Positions 18,169 through 27,672 of a stretch of 64,000 nt of DNA are shown here, in pieces. The DNA comes from Brevibacillus panacihumi. GTDB taxonomy: Bacteria; Bacillota; Bacilli; Brevibacillales; Brevibacillaceae. Numbering within the stretch: the first letter of the stretch is position 1; each line of letters opens with the position of its first letter. A program made the position numbers and the translations under genes. The notes under the pieces are model-generated. The model was not told where the DNA came from and searched no databases. It saw only the letters and a program-made list of their open reading frames with translations. Location of the stretch: NCBI RefSeq assembly GCF_003710985.1, contig NZ_RHHT01000026.1:62001-126000 (forward strand). The letters are read 5' to 3'.

Positions 18169-19227
18169 CTATTTGCGGAATGTATCAAGGAATTCTTTGA
18201 TGAGAGGGTCTGTTGGACCATATTTTTCATCGAACTGCTTCATGTATGGTTCAAACAGCTTGGAATCGATTTCATAAATTTTCATGCCATTGTCACTCAG
18301 GGTCTTCTTGAACTCTTCTTCCTGTCCCGCTCTCGTCGTCGCAGAGAAATTTGCTGCCGCGTCGATTGCTTCGCGGATGATCTGCTTGTCCTCTTCCGGC
18401 ATCTTGTCGAAGTTTGCCTTGCTCGCCATCGCTACAGCCGGCCACACCATGTGGTTGGTGACTGCGCCGTATTTGACGACCTCATAGTATTTGTTGGAAA
18501 TGGTAGCATCCAGATCCATGTCCATGCCGTCGATTACGCCTGTCTGTACAGCAGAGTATACTTCTGGCAGCGGCAAGCCTTCCGTAGCAGCCCCTGCAGA
18601 CTTGTAGAAATCAGTCAGCGGCGGGCTCGGTGTGACGCGAAGCTTGAGACCGGCCATGTCTTCCGGTTTGAGAACTTCCTTGTCTTTAAACAGCATCACG
18701 CGCTGACCCGCGAAGAAGTAGTCCAGGCCGATGAGGCCTTGTTCTTCGAGTGTGCCGAGGATTTTTTTGGAGACTTCTGCTTTACGTGCTTCATTGGCTT
18801 CATTCAGGTCTTTAAAGGCATATGGAGCCAGCCAGGCTGCATAGGATGGCGCACGGGAACTCAGATACGCTGCGGTAATGAAACCGAAATCTACAGAACC
18901 CGAAGCGATCTGCTGTACCATGTCAGCTTCGGTACCCAATTGGCTGGACGGATAGATTTCCAGCTTCATGCGGCCGCCGGAACGTTGATCCAGCTCATCC
19001 CGGAACTTCTCGGCAGCAAGATGCCACATATGTGTCGGCGGCGTGATATGAGCCAGCTTAAAGTTGTAGGTTGGCTTGGCAGCGTCCGTTGAAGGCGCAG
19101 CATCACCAGGCTGTGAAGGCGCTGGCTGTGAAGACGTATTCGTTGCTCCCCCGCCACAGGCCGTCGTCATCAGCACCAGCAGAGAAACACTTATCAGGGA
19201 AGCACCCCATTTTTTGAACCTCTTCAT
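18169..19227 (-). CDS. dctP: TRAP transporter substrate-binding lipoprotein
   Basis: A 352-residue extracytoplasmic receptor. Its signal ends in a lipobox (MTTAC, Cys near 24), then a Ser/Pro/Ala linker. The DctP fold is seen in FKLAHITPPTHMWHLAAEKF and LEIYPSSQLGTEADMV. The arginine that binds the substrate carboxylate is in GLKLRVTPSP (about residue 166). It delivers a carboxylated solute to DctQM at the membrane. The gene is divergent from a soluble chemoreceptor gene and near two Crp/Fnr regulators. Confidence 0.93.
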   Translation of the reverse strand: MKRFKKWGASLISVSLLVLMTTACGGGATNTSSQPAPSQPGDAAPSTDAAKPTYNFKLAHITPPTHMWHLAAEKFRDELDQRSGGRMKLEIYPSSQLGTEADMVQQIASGSVDFGFITAAYLSSRAPSYAAWLAPYAFKDLNEANEARKAEVSKKILGTLEEQGLIGLDYFFAGQRVMLFKDKEVLKPEDMAGLKLRVTPSPPLTDFYKSAGAATEGLPLPEVYSAVQTGVIDGMDMDLDATISNKYYEVVKYGAVTNHMVWPAVAMASKANFDKMPEEDKQIIREAIDAAANFSATTRAGQEEEFKKTLSDNGMKIYEIDSKLFEPYMKQFDEKYGPTDPLIKEFLDTFRK

Positions 19228-19566
19228 TGTTTACCCCCAAATGTTCAAATTTTTGATGAAAAATGTCGGAAAAATGTAGGAATTCGGCGGTGCCATGAAA
19301 TTGCCACTAATCCGATTTTACTGAAATATCAGAAGTGTCTATGTAAATTGCTTAACGTATTATCCTAGTTTTTTGGACAAAAAGTGCTACTCTTCAGCAG
19401 CGTTTGTAACCTGCTTAACCTTTTATCCGCTTTTTTTCCTACTGCATTCCCAATGTACTGTAAGTTTCTAAAATTTTTAATTATAATGAGATCATAGACA
19501 ATTCCCATAATTCGCATTCTACCATGCTCCTGGAACAAAAAACATTGTTTGTGAAGGAGTTTGAAA
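19228..19566. promoter_or_regulatory. Divergent promoter region between dctP and the soluble chemoreceptor
   Basis: No gene in 339 A/T-rich bases. On the minus strand TGGCAATTTCATGGCA (19306-19291) has GG and GC exactly ten bases apart, like the -24/-12 elements of sigma-54 promoters, about 65 bases before dctP; the -12 half is imperfect and no enhancer-binding activator is nearby. On the plus strand a TATAAT lies at 19482-19487 without a good -35. Confidence 0.35.
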
Positions 19567-20397
19567 GTGATGAGCCTGCTCGAGCAAGTAGTTCGCGTCG
19601 CTCCCCTCATGCATAAAATGGTTCTGTGCTTCGAGGAGGATTTTACTCTGGGAGTGACCAATCGAGAGAAATTCCTGACTTATATCGCAGGACAATCCTT
19701 GCGTTTTGGCTTATCCGTCGACGATCCGATCCGTGAAGGAAGTCTCGCCAATTTCATTTTGAAAAACAAAAAACCAATCACCAAAGTGATGGACTCATCT
19801 GTGTACGGTGTCGCTTATGTCGCTGGGGCACTTCCAATCGAGGAAGATGGAGCCGTCTGTGGCGCCCTTGTCTTCGGGGTCAGCCTTGACCGTCAGAACA
19901 AGCTGGCTCAGATTGCCCAGCATCTATCCGATATCGTAGAGGAGGTCTCCGCGCAATCCCGCGCAATGCAGGAAGGCTCGGAATCCTTGTCCTCCCACAG
20001 TGAACGCCTGTATCAAACCATGCAGCTGATGCAAGATCGTCTGCATGCTACGTTTGCGGTGCTGAAATCCATCTCGCAGATCGCCAGACAGTCAGAAGTC
20101 CTGGGACTTAATGCCTCGATCGAAGCGGCACGCGCCGGAGAACATGGAAAAGGCTTTTCGATCGTAGCTGGAGAAATGCGCAGGCTAGCGCTGCATTCCA
20201 GTAATTTGGCAAAGGATATTTCCGACAAGCTTTCTTTTTTGCAAAATGAGATGGCCTCTTTGTCCAACATGGTCCTGGATTCCAAGAATCTCTCCAACCA
20301 GCAGGCACAGGGCATTGTCCAACTCGCTTCCTCGATTCATGAGGTTACGGAAGAGGCACTGCATTTGCAGCAAATGTCACAAATTCAAGGCAAGTAG
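19567..20397 (+). CDS. Soluble chemoreceptor-like protein beside the TRAP operon
   Basis: About 276 residues, no membrane segments. The first 115 or so residues form a small sensory domain (PIEEDGAVCGALVFGVSLDR at its end) related to that of the protein at 11201. A short signalling domain follows, with the tip [20 protein letters not shown]. It could report the state of transported substrate to the chemotaxis kinase. The start is GTG 19567, 7 bases after AAGGAG; ATG 19570 is one codon later. Co-transcription with the Crp/Fnr genes is possible (61-base gap, no terminator seen). Confidence 0.8.
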   Translation: MMSLLEQVVRVAPLMHKMVLCFEEDFTLGVTNREKFLTYIAGQSLRFGLSVDDPIREGSLANFILKNKKPITKVMDSSVYGVAYVAGALPIEEDGAVCGALVFGVSLDRQNKLAQIAQHLSDIVEEVSAQSRAMQEGSESLSSHSERLYQTMQLMQDRLHATFAVLKSISQIARQSEVLGLNASIEAARAGEHGKGFSIVAGEMRRLALHSSNLAKDISDKLSFLQNEMASLSNMVLDSKNLSNQQAQGIVQLASSIHEVTEEALHLQQMSQIQGK

Positions 20398-20458
20398 TCT
20401 GCTGCACAATTGAATAACCTTTTTTGAGGCTTCAATCCAAATGGAAGGAGTGTTCTCT

Positions 20459-21121
20459 ATGGTAATTCCTTTTGAAACAGACACGAAGTGGGAAGCATTC
20501 CTGAAGTACGGAACCAGACAATTTTGGAAACGAAAATCGGTCATCTACAAGCAAGGTACGATGGGAGAAGGATTTTACTATCTCCATAAGGGCTTGGTCA
20601 AGATTGTTTCCACTACCGTCAAGGGAAACGACCGCTTGCTCAACATTGTCGTTCCCGGTCAAATCATGGGGATTCAATCGATGGACCAGCAAACGCACTT
20701 CACTTCTGCCATTGCCGCCAAAAACTCGGTCGTCTACCACTTTTCCTGTTCTCAGTTTCAAGAGATGCTAAAAGTGCAGCCGGAGCTATTAACCCTATTA
20801 ACACAAACTATCCACCAAAAGATGCGGACGCTCGTATCCGCGATAAATATGAAGGCGCTTACATCCGAAGAGCATATTGCCACTCTTTTGCTCAATATAT
20901 GCGAGGAGTATAAAAACTACGAGGTTCCTCTCACCCAGCAGGATTTGGCTGACTGTGCGGGGCTGACTCGAATCACGGTCTATAAAATTTTGAGACAGTG
21001 GAAAGAGCAAGGCATGGTGGAATTCCAAAACCGGATGTTTACCATCAAGGATCCCGACCTGCTGCGTGCCACCGTCTACCCGGATACAGAAACGGTAATC
21101 CCGTCGATCTGCGCACGTTGA
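20459..21121 (+). CDS. Crp/Fnr family transcriptional regulator (first of a tandem pair)
   Basis: A 220-residue protein with a cyclic-nucleotide-binding-type beta barrel (about 10-120) and a winged helix (about 150-205: VPLTQQDLADCAGLTRITVYKIL). The arginine and glutamate of the cAMP pocket in Crp are not conserved, and the cysteine cluster of Fnr is absent, so it senses something else. AAGGAG lies 8 bases before ATG 20459. It sits 22 bases before a second, clearly paralogous regulator. Control of the neighbouring TRAP operon is inferred from position. Confidence 0.85.
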   Translation: MVIPFETDTKWEAFLKYGTRQFWKRKSVIYKQGTMGEGFYYLHKGLVKIVSTTVKGNDRLLNIVVPGQIMGIQSMDQQTHFTSAIAAKNSVVYHFSCSQFQEMLKVQPELLTLLTQTIHQKMRTLVSAINMKALTSEEHIATLLLNICEEYKNYEVPLTQQDLADCAGLTRITVYKILRQWKEQGMVEFQNRMFTIKDPDLLRATVYPDTETVIPSICAR

Positions 21122-21143
21122 TCCTTGGAAAAGGAGTGAATTC

Positions 21144-21797
21144 ATGACGAATCTTCGCTACCAGTGGTCTCCTTACCTGATGTACGGACAGAAGATGGAG
21201 GTGAAGAAAAATGTAGTCGTGTATCGCCAGGGAGAGCAGGGAAAAGGCTTCTATTACCTGGATCGCGGCGGACTTAAAATCATCCTCCTTTCTGCCAATG
21301 GACATGAACGAACGATTGATTACGTGCCTGTCGGGATGCTGTCAGGCGAGCATGGCGCTTACAAGGGCTCCTACTTGACCTCTGCCATTACGACGAATCC
21401 CTCTATTTTGTACTACTTTTCCGATGAAGCATTGAACAATATCTGCATGGATCATCCCCAGGCAGCCGTGTTGTTCACCAATTCGCAAATCTTTAAAGTT
21501 CGCCTTTTGGCCGAGGTGATCGCTTTTCAGGACAGTCCGGTGGAGCAGCAAATGGCGCATTATCTGATCCGTCTGCACTCGATCCATCAAAATGAAAACG
21601 TCCCGATCGACCAGACCTCCTTTGCCCGCTATATCGATGCCTCCCGCATCACGGTCAACAAGATCCTTCACAAATGGAAGGAAATGGGAATCATCGAACT
21701 TTCCCATAGAGGGGCAATACGCATTGTAGAAATAGATAAAATGAACGAGATTGCCACTCGGGAAGAAGAAAGCGTAGGCATCTCCTTATGGAAATAG
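21144..21797 (+). CDS. Crp/Fnr family transcriptional regulator (second of a tandem pair)
   Basis: A 217-residue paralogue of the preceding gene. Both share the N-terminal pattern YRQGEQGKGFYYLDRGGLKII / YKQGTMGEGFYYLHKGLVKIV and the same helix-turn-helix layout (TSFARYIDASRITVNKILHKWKE). It has only one cysteine and no Fnr iron-sulfur cluster pattern. AAGGAG precedes the ATG. The pair may act as a heterodimer or as two independent readouts; a perfect terminator follows. Confidence 0.85.
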   Translation: MTNLRYQWSPYLMYGQKMEVKKNVVVYRQGEQGKGFYYLDRGGLKIILLSANGHERTIDYVPVGMLSGEHGAYKGSYLTSAITTNPSILYYFSDEALNNICMDHPQAAVLFTNSQIFKVRLLAEVIAFQDSPVEQQMAHYLIRLHSIHQNENVPIDQTSFARYIDASRITVNKILHKWKEMGIIELSHRGAIRIVEIDKMNEIATREEESVGISLWK

Positions 21798-21807
21798 GAC
21801 TTACTAT

Positions 21808-21845
21808 GGGATCTGCCAGCGACAGCGGCAGATCCCTTCCGTTTT
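21808..21845 (+). terminator. Intrinsic terminator after the Crp/Fnr pair
   Basis: GGGATCTGCC (21808-21817) pairs with GGCAGATCCC (21827-21836), followed by a T-rich run. Confidence 0.8.
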
Positions 21846-21946
21846 CTGACCCAGAATGAACCTTTCGAATCAGGATTTTCAATCTTGATTTTAGTATGTT
21901 GATGGAATTAAACATCATTGGAAGGTTACAGTGAGGTGATCGGATC

Positions 21947-22609
21947 ATGTCGAGAAGACAAGGAAAGAAGGCCGAGGAAACCAGACGAAATATCCTCTCC
22001 GCGGCGGAAGAGTTGTTTATGAGCCGCGGATACGACGCTGTGACCATGCGCGAAATTGCCAAGAAGGCGGGATGTTCGCATACCGCCATCTACATTTACT
22101 TCAGGGAAAAGGAAGTACTCCTTCTCGAACTCTCCCTCCCTCTACTAAAAGCCCTGAAAAAGCAGCTGGACGATATCATGGACCAAGAAGGGCATCCCCA
22201 TGAAATACTGACCACTCTCTGTCTCGCGTTGATCCGCTTTGGTTTGACCTTTCGCAACACGTATCCCTTTCTCTTTACGGTCAAATCCTCCCCTGTCGAA
22301 GCGACTCAGCCCTTGCTGGAAATCAATCAAATCCGGTTAGAAATATTTGCGAAATTCAAGCTGGCCATTCAGCATTCTTTGCCATTCGTGGAGAAGGATG
22401 AGCAGCTTTTGACGAATGTGCATATTCTTTTCTATACCCTGCATGGCATTATCGTCACGCATTCCTTCCCTGGCGAAAGCCCACAAGAAAGAATCGATCA
22501 ACTAACTCCCGTCTTTCGGGAAGCTTGTGAAGTGCTGATCAGCGGGTTTCGCAGCAGGTACCAGGCAGAATCGTTCATATCGACCTGGACAGGGATGACG
22601 GAACTCTGA
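21947..22609 (+). CDS. TetR/AcrR family transcriptional regulator
   Basis: A 220-residue regulator. The N-terminal helix-turn-helix (about residues 10-57) reads RRNILSAAEELFMSRGYDAVTM then REIAKKAGCSHTAIYIYFREKEVL, a strong TetR_N match. The C-terminal ligand-binding half is family-variable (TetR_C33-like in length). AGGTGA lies upstream of the ATG. Its target is not evident; the convergent amidohydrolase gene shares only the terminator with it. Confidence 0.9.
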   Translation: MSRRQGKKAEETRRNILSAAEELFMSRGYDAVTMREIAKKAGCSHTAIYIYFREKEVLLLELSLPLLKALKKQLDDIMDQEGHPHEILTTLCLALIRFGLTFRNTYPFLFTVKSSPVEATQPLLEINQIRLEIFAKFKLAIQHSLPFVEKDEQLLTNVHILFYTLHGIIVTHSFPGESPQERIDQLTPVFREACEVLISGFRSRYQAESFISTWTGMTEL

Positions 22610-22621
22610 ATGGATTGACGA

Positions 22622-22676
22622 AAAAAAGAGGCGGGACCTCAATCAGGAAATTTGCTGATCGGGTCCGGCCTCTTTG
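22622..22676. terminator. Bidirectional terminator between tetR-type gene and amidohydrolase
   Basis: AAAGAGGC-GGGACC and GGTCC-GGCCTCTTT arms with an inner ATCAG/CTGAT pairing and A/T runs at both sides. Confidence 0.75.
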
Positions 22677-22683
22677 CGTTTGA

Positions 22684-24456
22684 CTACTTTTTATCCTGAT
22701 GGCGATACACTTCTTTTCCTTCTACCAATGTGAGCAAGACTTGTGCATCCTTGATTTCTGTCACCGGGATGGAAAACAGGTTTTTGTCCAGGACGATGAT
22801 GTCAGCCTTTTTACCCACTTCAATCGATCCAGTCAGATCATCCACGCGATTCGCGTACGCGCCGTCGATGGTGAAGCTGGCGATCATGTCAGCCAACGTG
22901 GCTCGTTCATCGGGATTGGCGATTTTGCTTGGATCGGTTTCTCCCTCTTCAATGCGGGTAATCCCTTGTTGGATGCCATGCAGCGGATTGAATTCCGGCG
23001 TCACGATGTAATCACTCGATGAAGCGATATGGACGCCTTGATTAATAAAGCTTTTCATCGGGTATTCTTGCTGCGCGCGCTCATGTCCCAGGTACGGAAC
23101 CTCAATCTCATCGTAATAGCCCTCTTCCTGCATGAACCAGAACGGCTGTACAATACCGACTGCGCCCAGCTTTTTGAAACGGGCGATGTCCTCCGGATTC
23201 ACCAATTGCAGGTGAACCAGCGAGTGGCGTGAATCATGGGCGCCATTCTGTTTTTCAGCATATTCCATACCGTCGAGCGCGATGCGGGTCGATGCATCCC
23301 CGATGGAGTGGACATGGAGCTGGAAGCCGGCTTTGTCTGCCTCAGCAGCGGTTTTTTTGTAAACCTCCGGATTCCAGATCAGTTCTCCATTGGTGTGCTT
23401 ATGCTCATACGGTTTTTCCAGGTATGCCGTAGCACCCTCGACAACCCCGTCCATGAAGATTTTGACGGCATTGACCTGGAACAGAGGATTTTGATTCCGC
23501 TCTCTGATTTTGACAAACTCGGCGATCTGCTCAGGACCCTTGTCCGGATCGGCTGTAATCGCGTTGCGGTAGCGAATCGTCAGCTTGTTTTCTTTCGCCA
23601 GCTCTTCGTAAGCTTCCAAAACGTTCGGATAACGCAGCATGTCAGGGTCGCGCACTGTCGTCACGCCGCGTTCGACCGCTTTGAGCTGATACTCCTCGAT
23701 GCCGCTCTTGTACTGCTCGACGGTGTAACCGCCGATTTTTGCCAGTACCAGATCCATTGCCTTTTCACGCAGAGTTCCCGATGGTTCCCCCGTCTTTGGA
23801 TCGCGCTCGATAATGCCGCCTTCTGGATTGGGGGTATCTTTGGTGATGCCCGCCAGCTTCATGGCCGCAGAGTTCACCCAAAGAGAATGGCCGTCATCAG
23901 ACGTCAATGCGAGGGGTACATCCGGAACCACCTTGTCCAGGTCTTCTTTTTTCGGACCGATGCCCGGCGCCACAGGATTGCTCCAGCCGCGTCCCTGCAG
24001 CGCCTTTTCGTGCGGATGCTCCTTCACAAACGCTTCAATGATGTGGAGGTATTCCTCGATGGAGCCTCCGTCATACAGGTCGATGGAATAGATCAACCCG
24101 GTTGTTTTGCTTGCGTGCGTGTGGCTGTCGATAAAGCCGGGCAAGATCATTTTTCCTTGCAAATCCGTTACTTTTGTTTTGCTTCCTATGTACTTTTTCG
24201 CGCCCTCGTCGGTACCGACATAGACGATCTTGTCTCCGCGAATCGCTACCGCCTGGGCGACATTGCGGTTCCGGTCCACGGTGTACACGACGGCATTCGT
24301 GAATACCATATCTGCTGGCATCACTTGTTTGACGCTGGCTGCGATCCCTTGCGGCGCTTGTCCCGCAGCTTGACTTGTCCCCTGTGCAAATGCCGATACC
24401 GGGCTCATCAGCGCGGTCGCCAGAAGGACGCTGGTCCACTTTTTCAGTAACATCAT
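22684..24456 (-). CDS. Exported amidohydrolase, YtcJ-like
   Basis: A 590-residue metal-dependent hydrolase of the amidohydrolase family 3. A signal peptide of about 25 residues (LLATALMSPVSAFAQ) suggests export. Metal ligands are visible in GFIDSHTHA (near residue 112), in FQLHVHSIGDAS and in HSLVHLQL, and SSSDY carries the late aspartate. The central lysine region is AVKIFMDGVVEGATA. YtcJ relatives include N-substituted formamide deformylases and other amidases; the substrate is unknown. ATG 24456 follows AGGTGG; GTG 24465 overlaps it. Confidence 0.87.
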   Translation of the reverse strand: MMLLKKWTSVLLATALMSPVSAFAQGTSQAAGQAPQGIAASVKQVMPADMVFTNAVVYTVDRNRNVAQAVAIRGDKIVYVGTDEGAKKYIGSKTKVTDLQGKMILPGFIDSHTHASKTTGLIYSIDLYDGGSIEEYLHIIEAFVKEHPHEKALQGRGWSNPVAPGIGPKKEDLDKVVPDVPLALTSDDGHSLWVNSAAMKLAGITKDTPNPEGGIIERDPKTGEPSGTLREKAMDLVLAKIGGYTVEQYKSGIEEYQLKAVERGVTTVRDPDMLRYPNVLEAYEELAKENKLTIRYRNAITADPDKGPEQIAEFVKIRERNQNPLFQVNAVKIFMDGVVEGATAYLEKPYEHKHTNGELIWNPEVYKKTAAEADKAGFQLHVHSIGDASTRIALDGMEYAEKQNGAHDSRHSLVHLQLVNPEDIARFKKLGAVGIVQPFWFMQEEGYYDEIEVPYLGHERAQQEYPMKSFINQGVHIASSSDYIVTPEFNPLHGIQQGITRIEEGETDPSKIANPDERATLADMIASFTIDGAYANRVDDLTGSIEVGKKADIIVLDKNLFSIPVTEIKDAQVLLTLVEGKEVYRHQDKK

Positions 24457-24595
24457 GATCTCCACCTATCTGCGAACGATGAAATGAATAAGAGCTTGTC
24501 CATCTCTCCCCAACCTTGACGAGAAACAGACAAATCTGATTGTAGCATCGCAAGTCTGAAAACTCCATTATATTTTGTCAGATTTATGCGAAAAG

Positions 24596-24625
24596 AAAAG
24601 CGCAGGAGATTCGTCCTGCGCTTTT
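24596..24625. terminator. Intrinsic terminator after the membrane chemoreceptor
   Basis: AAAAGCGCAGGA and TCCTGCGCTTTT form a 12-bp stem with a 6-base loop. T-rich flanks are present on the minus strand. Confidence 0.85.
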
Positions 24626-24636
24626 CCGATAAGAAG

Positions 24637-26346
24637 CTACACCTTGAACTGTACCACCAGATTTTGCAGCCGCTGTGATATATCCGTCATTGACGAAATG
24701 GAAGAAACCATCTGATTCATCACTTCTTGCGACTCTTCAGCATCTTGCTGCGCTTTGTGCGTCATATCCGAAGCGGCTTCTGCCACCTGAACAACAGTCC
24801 CGACGGATTGCAGGACTTCCTCTGTACCTGCGGACATCTGAACTGTCGCCGCCGCCACCTCCGACATTTGCCTGCCCACTGTCTCGATTGCCGAATGGAT
24901 TTGCTGGAACGCATCACGGGCTTCCTCTGCCGCTTCCAGTCCGGCTTTTACATTTTCCGTTTCGGCGATCATGAATGCTGACACTTTGGTTGTTTCATTC
25001 TGGATTTGCTTGATCATAACCGCGATTTGTTCCGCTGCCTGATGGGATTCCTCCGCCAGTTTGCGAATCTCGTTGGCGACAACCGCAAATCCGCGTCCAT
25101 GCTCCGATGCCCGGGCAGCTTCGATTCCAGCGTTCAGGGAGAGCAGATTCGTCTGCGCAGCAATTCCGCTGATCACATTGATAACCGTCCCGATCGCTTG
25201 TGAGCTCTGATTCAAATGCTTGATCATTTCCGACGCTTGCAGAACATTCGTTGTGACCGTTTCCATTTTTTCAATGGATTGATCGATCGTTTGTCTTCCG
25301 TTTTCCGCCATTTCCCGCGCCATGTTGGCAGAGGAAGTGACTTCCTGCGTGCTCGCGGAAATTTGCTGAATTCCCGACGACATTTGTGTCATCGAGGCGG
25401 AGGTCTCGGAAATGCTCTCTACCTGTGTTTCCGCGCCAGCCGCGATCTGCTTGACGGTCAACACGATATTTTCGCTTGCCTGACTGGATTTTTTGGCCTG
25501 CTCCGCCAGTGCGTTTGCCGTCTCAGATACGAGTTGGGAGTCATGCAATACTTCTTTGATGATGCCCTGGATGCTGTCGAGCATAGAGTTGAACTCATGG
25601 GATAGCTGACCAACCTCATCACGCGATTTCACCTGGAGGCGCTGTGTGAGATCACCGCCTGCATTGGCCATCTCGACCAGACGCCCTTTTACTTCATTGA
25701 TTGGTCTGGCGATCATTCTGGTCAGTACGATGCTAAAAATCAGAGAAAGCAAGATCCCTGCGCCAATCAAAATGATTGTGAGGTTCCTCGATTGCTCAAA
25801 GCGGCTAAGAGACTGCAGATAAAGCTCCTGCGACCTCTTGTCCTGCGTCTCTACGAGCGAGGTAATCCGGTCTTCGATCGCTGCCTTCTGTGTTGCGCTG
25901 CTGTTCAGCTTCAGGATCAGACCCATCCGATCGTTGTTTTTCAGCAATTTCAGGGACTCATTGATGCTGTTTTGGTAAGCATTGGATAAGGTCTGCGCCC
26001 CCTCCAGCATGTCCCGCTCCTCCTCGGAGAGCGGCAATTGACCGTAATCGGACAGGCCTGTGTTCATCTTGGATTGATTGGCTACAACCGCTTGCTCCAG
26101 CTTGTCATAATCTTGATCAAGCGATGCTGCATTCATCAGCAATACTGTATTTTCAGACAGAGCCTTGTTTACGGACATCAGTTGAATGACTGGCAAAAAT
26201 CGATCCTGGTACATGGCTTTCATATCTTCATTGATTCGGTTGAGTGAGACATAGCCGAGAAAGCCAATGCCCACCATAAACAGGCAAACTGCTGTAAAGA
26301 CAATAATCAGCTTCTTTGAGATCGAGATGTGATAAAACCATTTCAT
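24637..26346 (-). CDS. Methyl-accepting chemotaxis protein (4HB sensor)
   Basis: A 569-residue transmembrane chemoreceptor. A first membrane segment (about 13-35), a helical extracellular 4HB_MCP_1 sensor (35-190), a second segment (about 191-213) and HAMP ([15 protein letters not shown]) come first. The signalling domain follows, with the hairpin tip [23 protein letters not shown] Gly at the usual Ala (NAGIEAA) and ASEHG instead of AGEHG are small departures from the consensus tip. The ATG at 26346 lies 9 bases after AAGGTG. Confidence 0.92.
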   Translation of the reverse strand: MKWFYHISISKKLIIVFTAVCLFMVGIGFLGYVSLNRINEDMKAMYQDRFLPVIQLMSVNKALSENTVLLMNAASLDQDYDKLEQAVVANQSKMNTGLSDYGQLPLSEEERDMLEGAQTLSNAYQNSINESLKLLKNNDRMGLILKLNSSATQKAAIEDRITSLVETQDKRSQELYLQSLSRFEQSRNLTIILIGAGILLSLIFSIVLTRMIARPINEVKGRLVEMANAGGDLTQRLQVKSRDEVGQLSHEFNSMLDSIQGIIKEVLHDSQLVSETANALAEQAKKSSQASENIVLTVKQIAAGAETQVESISETSASMTQMSSGIQQISASTQEVTSSANMAREMAENGRQTIDQSIEKMETVTTNVLQASEMIKHLNQSSQAIGTVINVISGIAAQTNLLSLNAGIEAARASEHGRGFAVVANEIRKLAEESHQAAEQIAVMIKQIQNETTKVSAFMIAETENVKAGLEAAEEARDAFQQIHSAIETVGRQMSEVAAATVQMSAGTEEVLQSVGTVVQVAEAASDMTHKAQQDAEESQEVMNQMVSSISSMTDISQRLQNLVVQFKV

Positions 26347-26477
26347 CGTTAGATTCACCTTCTTGTATGTAAAATTAGTGCAACGTAGAAAAATCAGATA
26401 ATTGCATGATTGAAGATACCTCCTCCTGTTTTCTTTCCCGGATCCTCCTTCTGCTAAACATGACTCAAGGAAATATT

Positions 26478-26520
26478 TGAAAAAGATAGCGCATCCCGGA
26501 ATATCCCAGGCGGCTATCTT
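26478..26520 (-). terminator. Intrinsic terminator of the ger operon
   Basis: On the minus strand AGATAGC and GCTATCT (26519-26513 with 26490-26484) enclose a CCTGGG/CCGGG-rich loop and are followed by TTTTTC. It begins right at the gerC stop codon. Confidence 0.75.
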
Positions 26521-27672
26521 CTAGTTGGTGATACTCAGGCGAATGATGTCCATATTGACCCGAAACGTAAATTTGGCTTGCCTGTACAACTTTCTCCATT
26601 CTTCTTTCTCCATCTCCCTAAAATGGGACTGTGACCGATATGTTTCTCCAAAGCCGATTGGATCTACATCCATTTTCTGTAGCGTTTTGAGAAGATCCGC
26701 CATCTCTTTTTCCATCTTATTTTCCACTTCTCGTTCAATGGTTCGGATGACTTTCTTGCTCTCCAAGTTGACTTTCTCCCTCATTTCCGCCAAACGCGCG
26801 TGAACTTCCACATAGACGTCAAAAGTGGGGGGATTTGCGGAGATTAATTTGACCGTCTGACGACTTCGAAGCGTGTCCAAGACGATCGGCGTCGATTCTT
26901 CCATCTCGTTCGGATGCACAGATTCCAAATCCTTGGTCGGAATCGTCAATTGAAACAAGCCCGCGCGAAACTGATCGCGCATCAGCTTGATATAAAAAGT
27001 CTTATGCGGATTCACCCAACCGACGAACCGATCATTTTTTAACAAAGCGACTCCTTTGACTTTAATGCCATTCCCCAATCGCTCGATGTATGGCAAAAAC
27101 GGGTCGCTTCCAGTCCCATAATAATCGCGCATAAACTCGTGAAGTGTCGGAGAAGGGAGTTGTTCTCCCCGCACGTTTTTATAAATAATGTTGTAAAGAT
27201 ATATGCCTATATTCCCCTGCGCCGGGTATGAGGCATTCACAAGATCATAGGCTTTCCCGTCGACAATACCGATGTAGGGGCGAATTCCCACCTCCACGAG
27301 ATTCAAAGCCCCGGTGATGGGGTAAATCCCCTTTCTTGCCATCTCCTCGCTAAAGAGGACAATACGCAATTGGCCCAGGCGAGGTCTACGATCCAATTGG
27401 AGATCCAAAGAATTCATGATCCCGTATAGCGTCGTCCCCGTGACGGACACCACCTGATCATTTTGCTGGACCATAGAACTGACTACGGGAGCCGTAACAG
27501 TCGCACGGATAAGCTTGTCATCCAACAGATCAAATCCCATTCCTGTAATCAACGTAGTCTCGTCCAACACTTGGGTAGGCTGACAACCGCTAATTAGCAG
27601 AACAGGCAGCAAAGACAAGAAAAGCAACAGTATTTTTCGTATCGGCAAATGTTGACTATTCCCCCGTATCAT
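26521..27672 (-). CDS. Spore germination receptor C subunit (lipoprotein)
   Basis: A 383-residue GerAC/GerKC-family lipoprotein. The lipobox LLISGC puts the acylated cysteine near residue 29. Family features are ITGMGFDLLDD, the EVGIRPYIGIVDGKA stretch and the long charged C-terminal domain. It would sit on the outer face of the spore inner membrane with the A and B subunits. It overlaps the end of the B gene by 17 bases, so it depends on coupled translation. The nutrient recognised cannot be told. Confidence 0.92.
   Translation of the reverse strand: MIRGNSQHLPIRKILLLFLSLLPVLLISGCQPTQVLDETTLITGMGFDLLDDKLIRATVTAPVVSSMVQQNDQVVSVTGTTLYGIMNSLDLQLDRRPRLGQLRIVLFSEEMARKGIYPITGALNLVEVGIRPYIGIVDGKAYDLVNASYPAQGNIGIYLYNIIYKNVRGEQLPSPTLHEFMRDYYGTGSDPFLPYIERLGNGIKVKGVALLKNDRFVGWVNPHKTFYIKLMRDQFRAGLFQLTIPTKDLESVHPNEMEESTPIVLDTLRSRQTVKLISANPPTFDVYVEVHARLAEMREKVNLESKKVIRTIEREVENKMEKEMADLLKTLQKMDVDPIGFGETYRSQSHFREMEKEEWRKLYRQAKFTFRVNMDIIRLSITN

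Noticed and set aside
18166-19092. A 308-codon plus-strand open frame
   Set aside because: Antisense shadow of dctP; no family features.
20459-21121. Fnr-type oxygen sensor
   Set aside because: The cysteines are scattered and do not form the cluster pattern of Bacillus Fnr, so only the broad Crp/Fnr family can be supported.
23236-24450. A 404-codon plus-strand open frame
   Set aside because: It lies inside the amidohydrolase gene on the opposite strand, lacks a ribosome site and has a histidine- and arginine-rich shadow composition.
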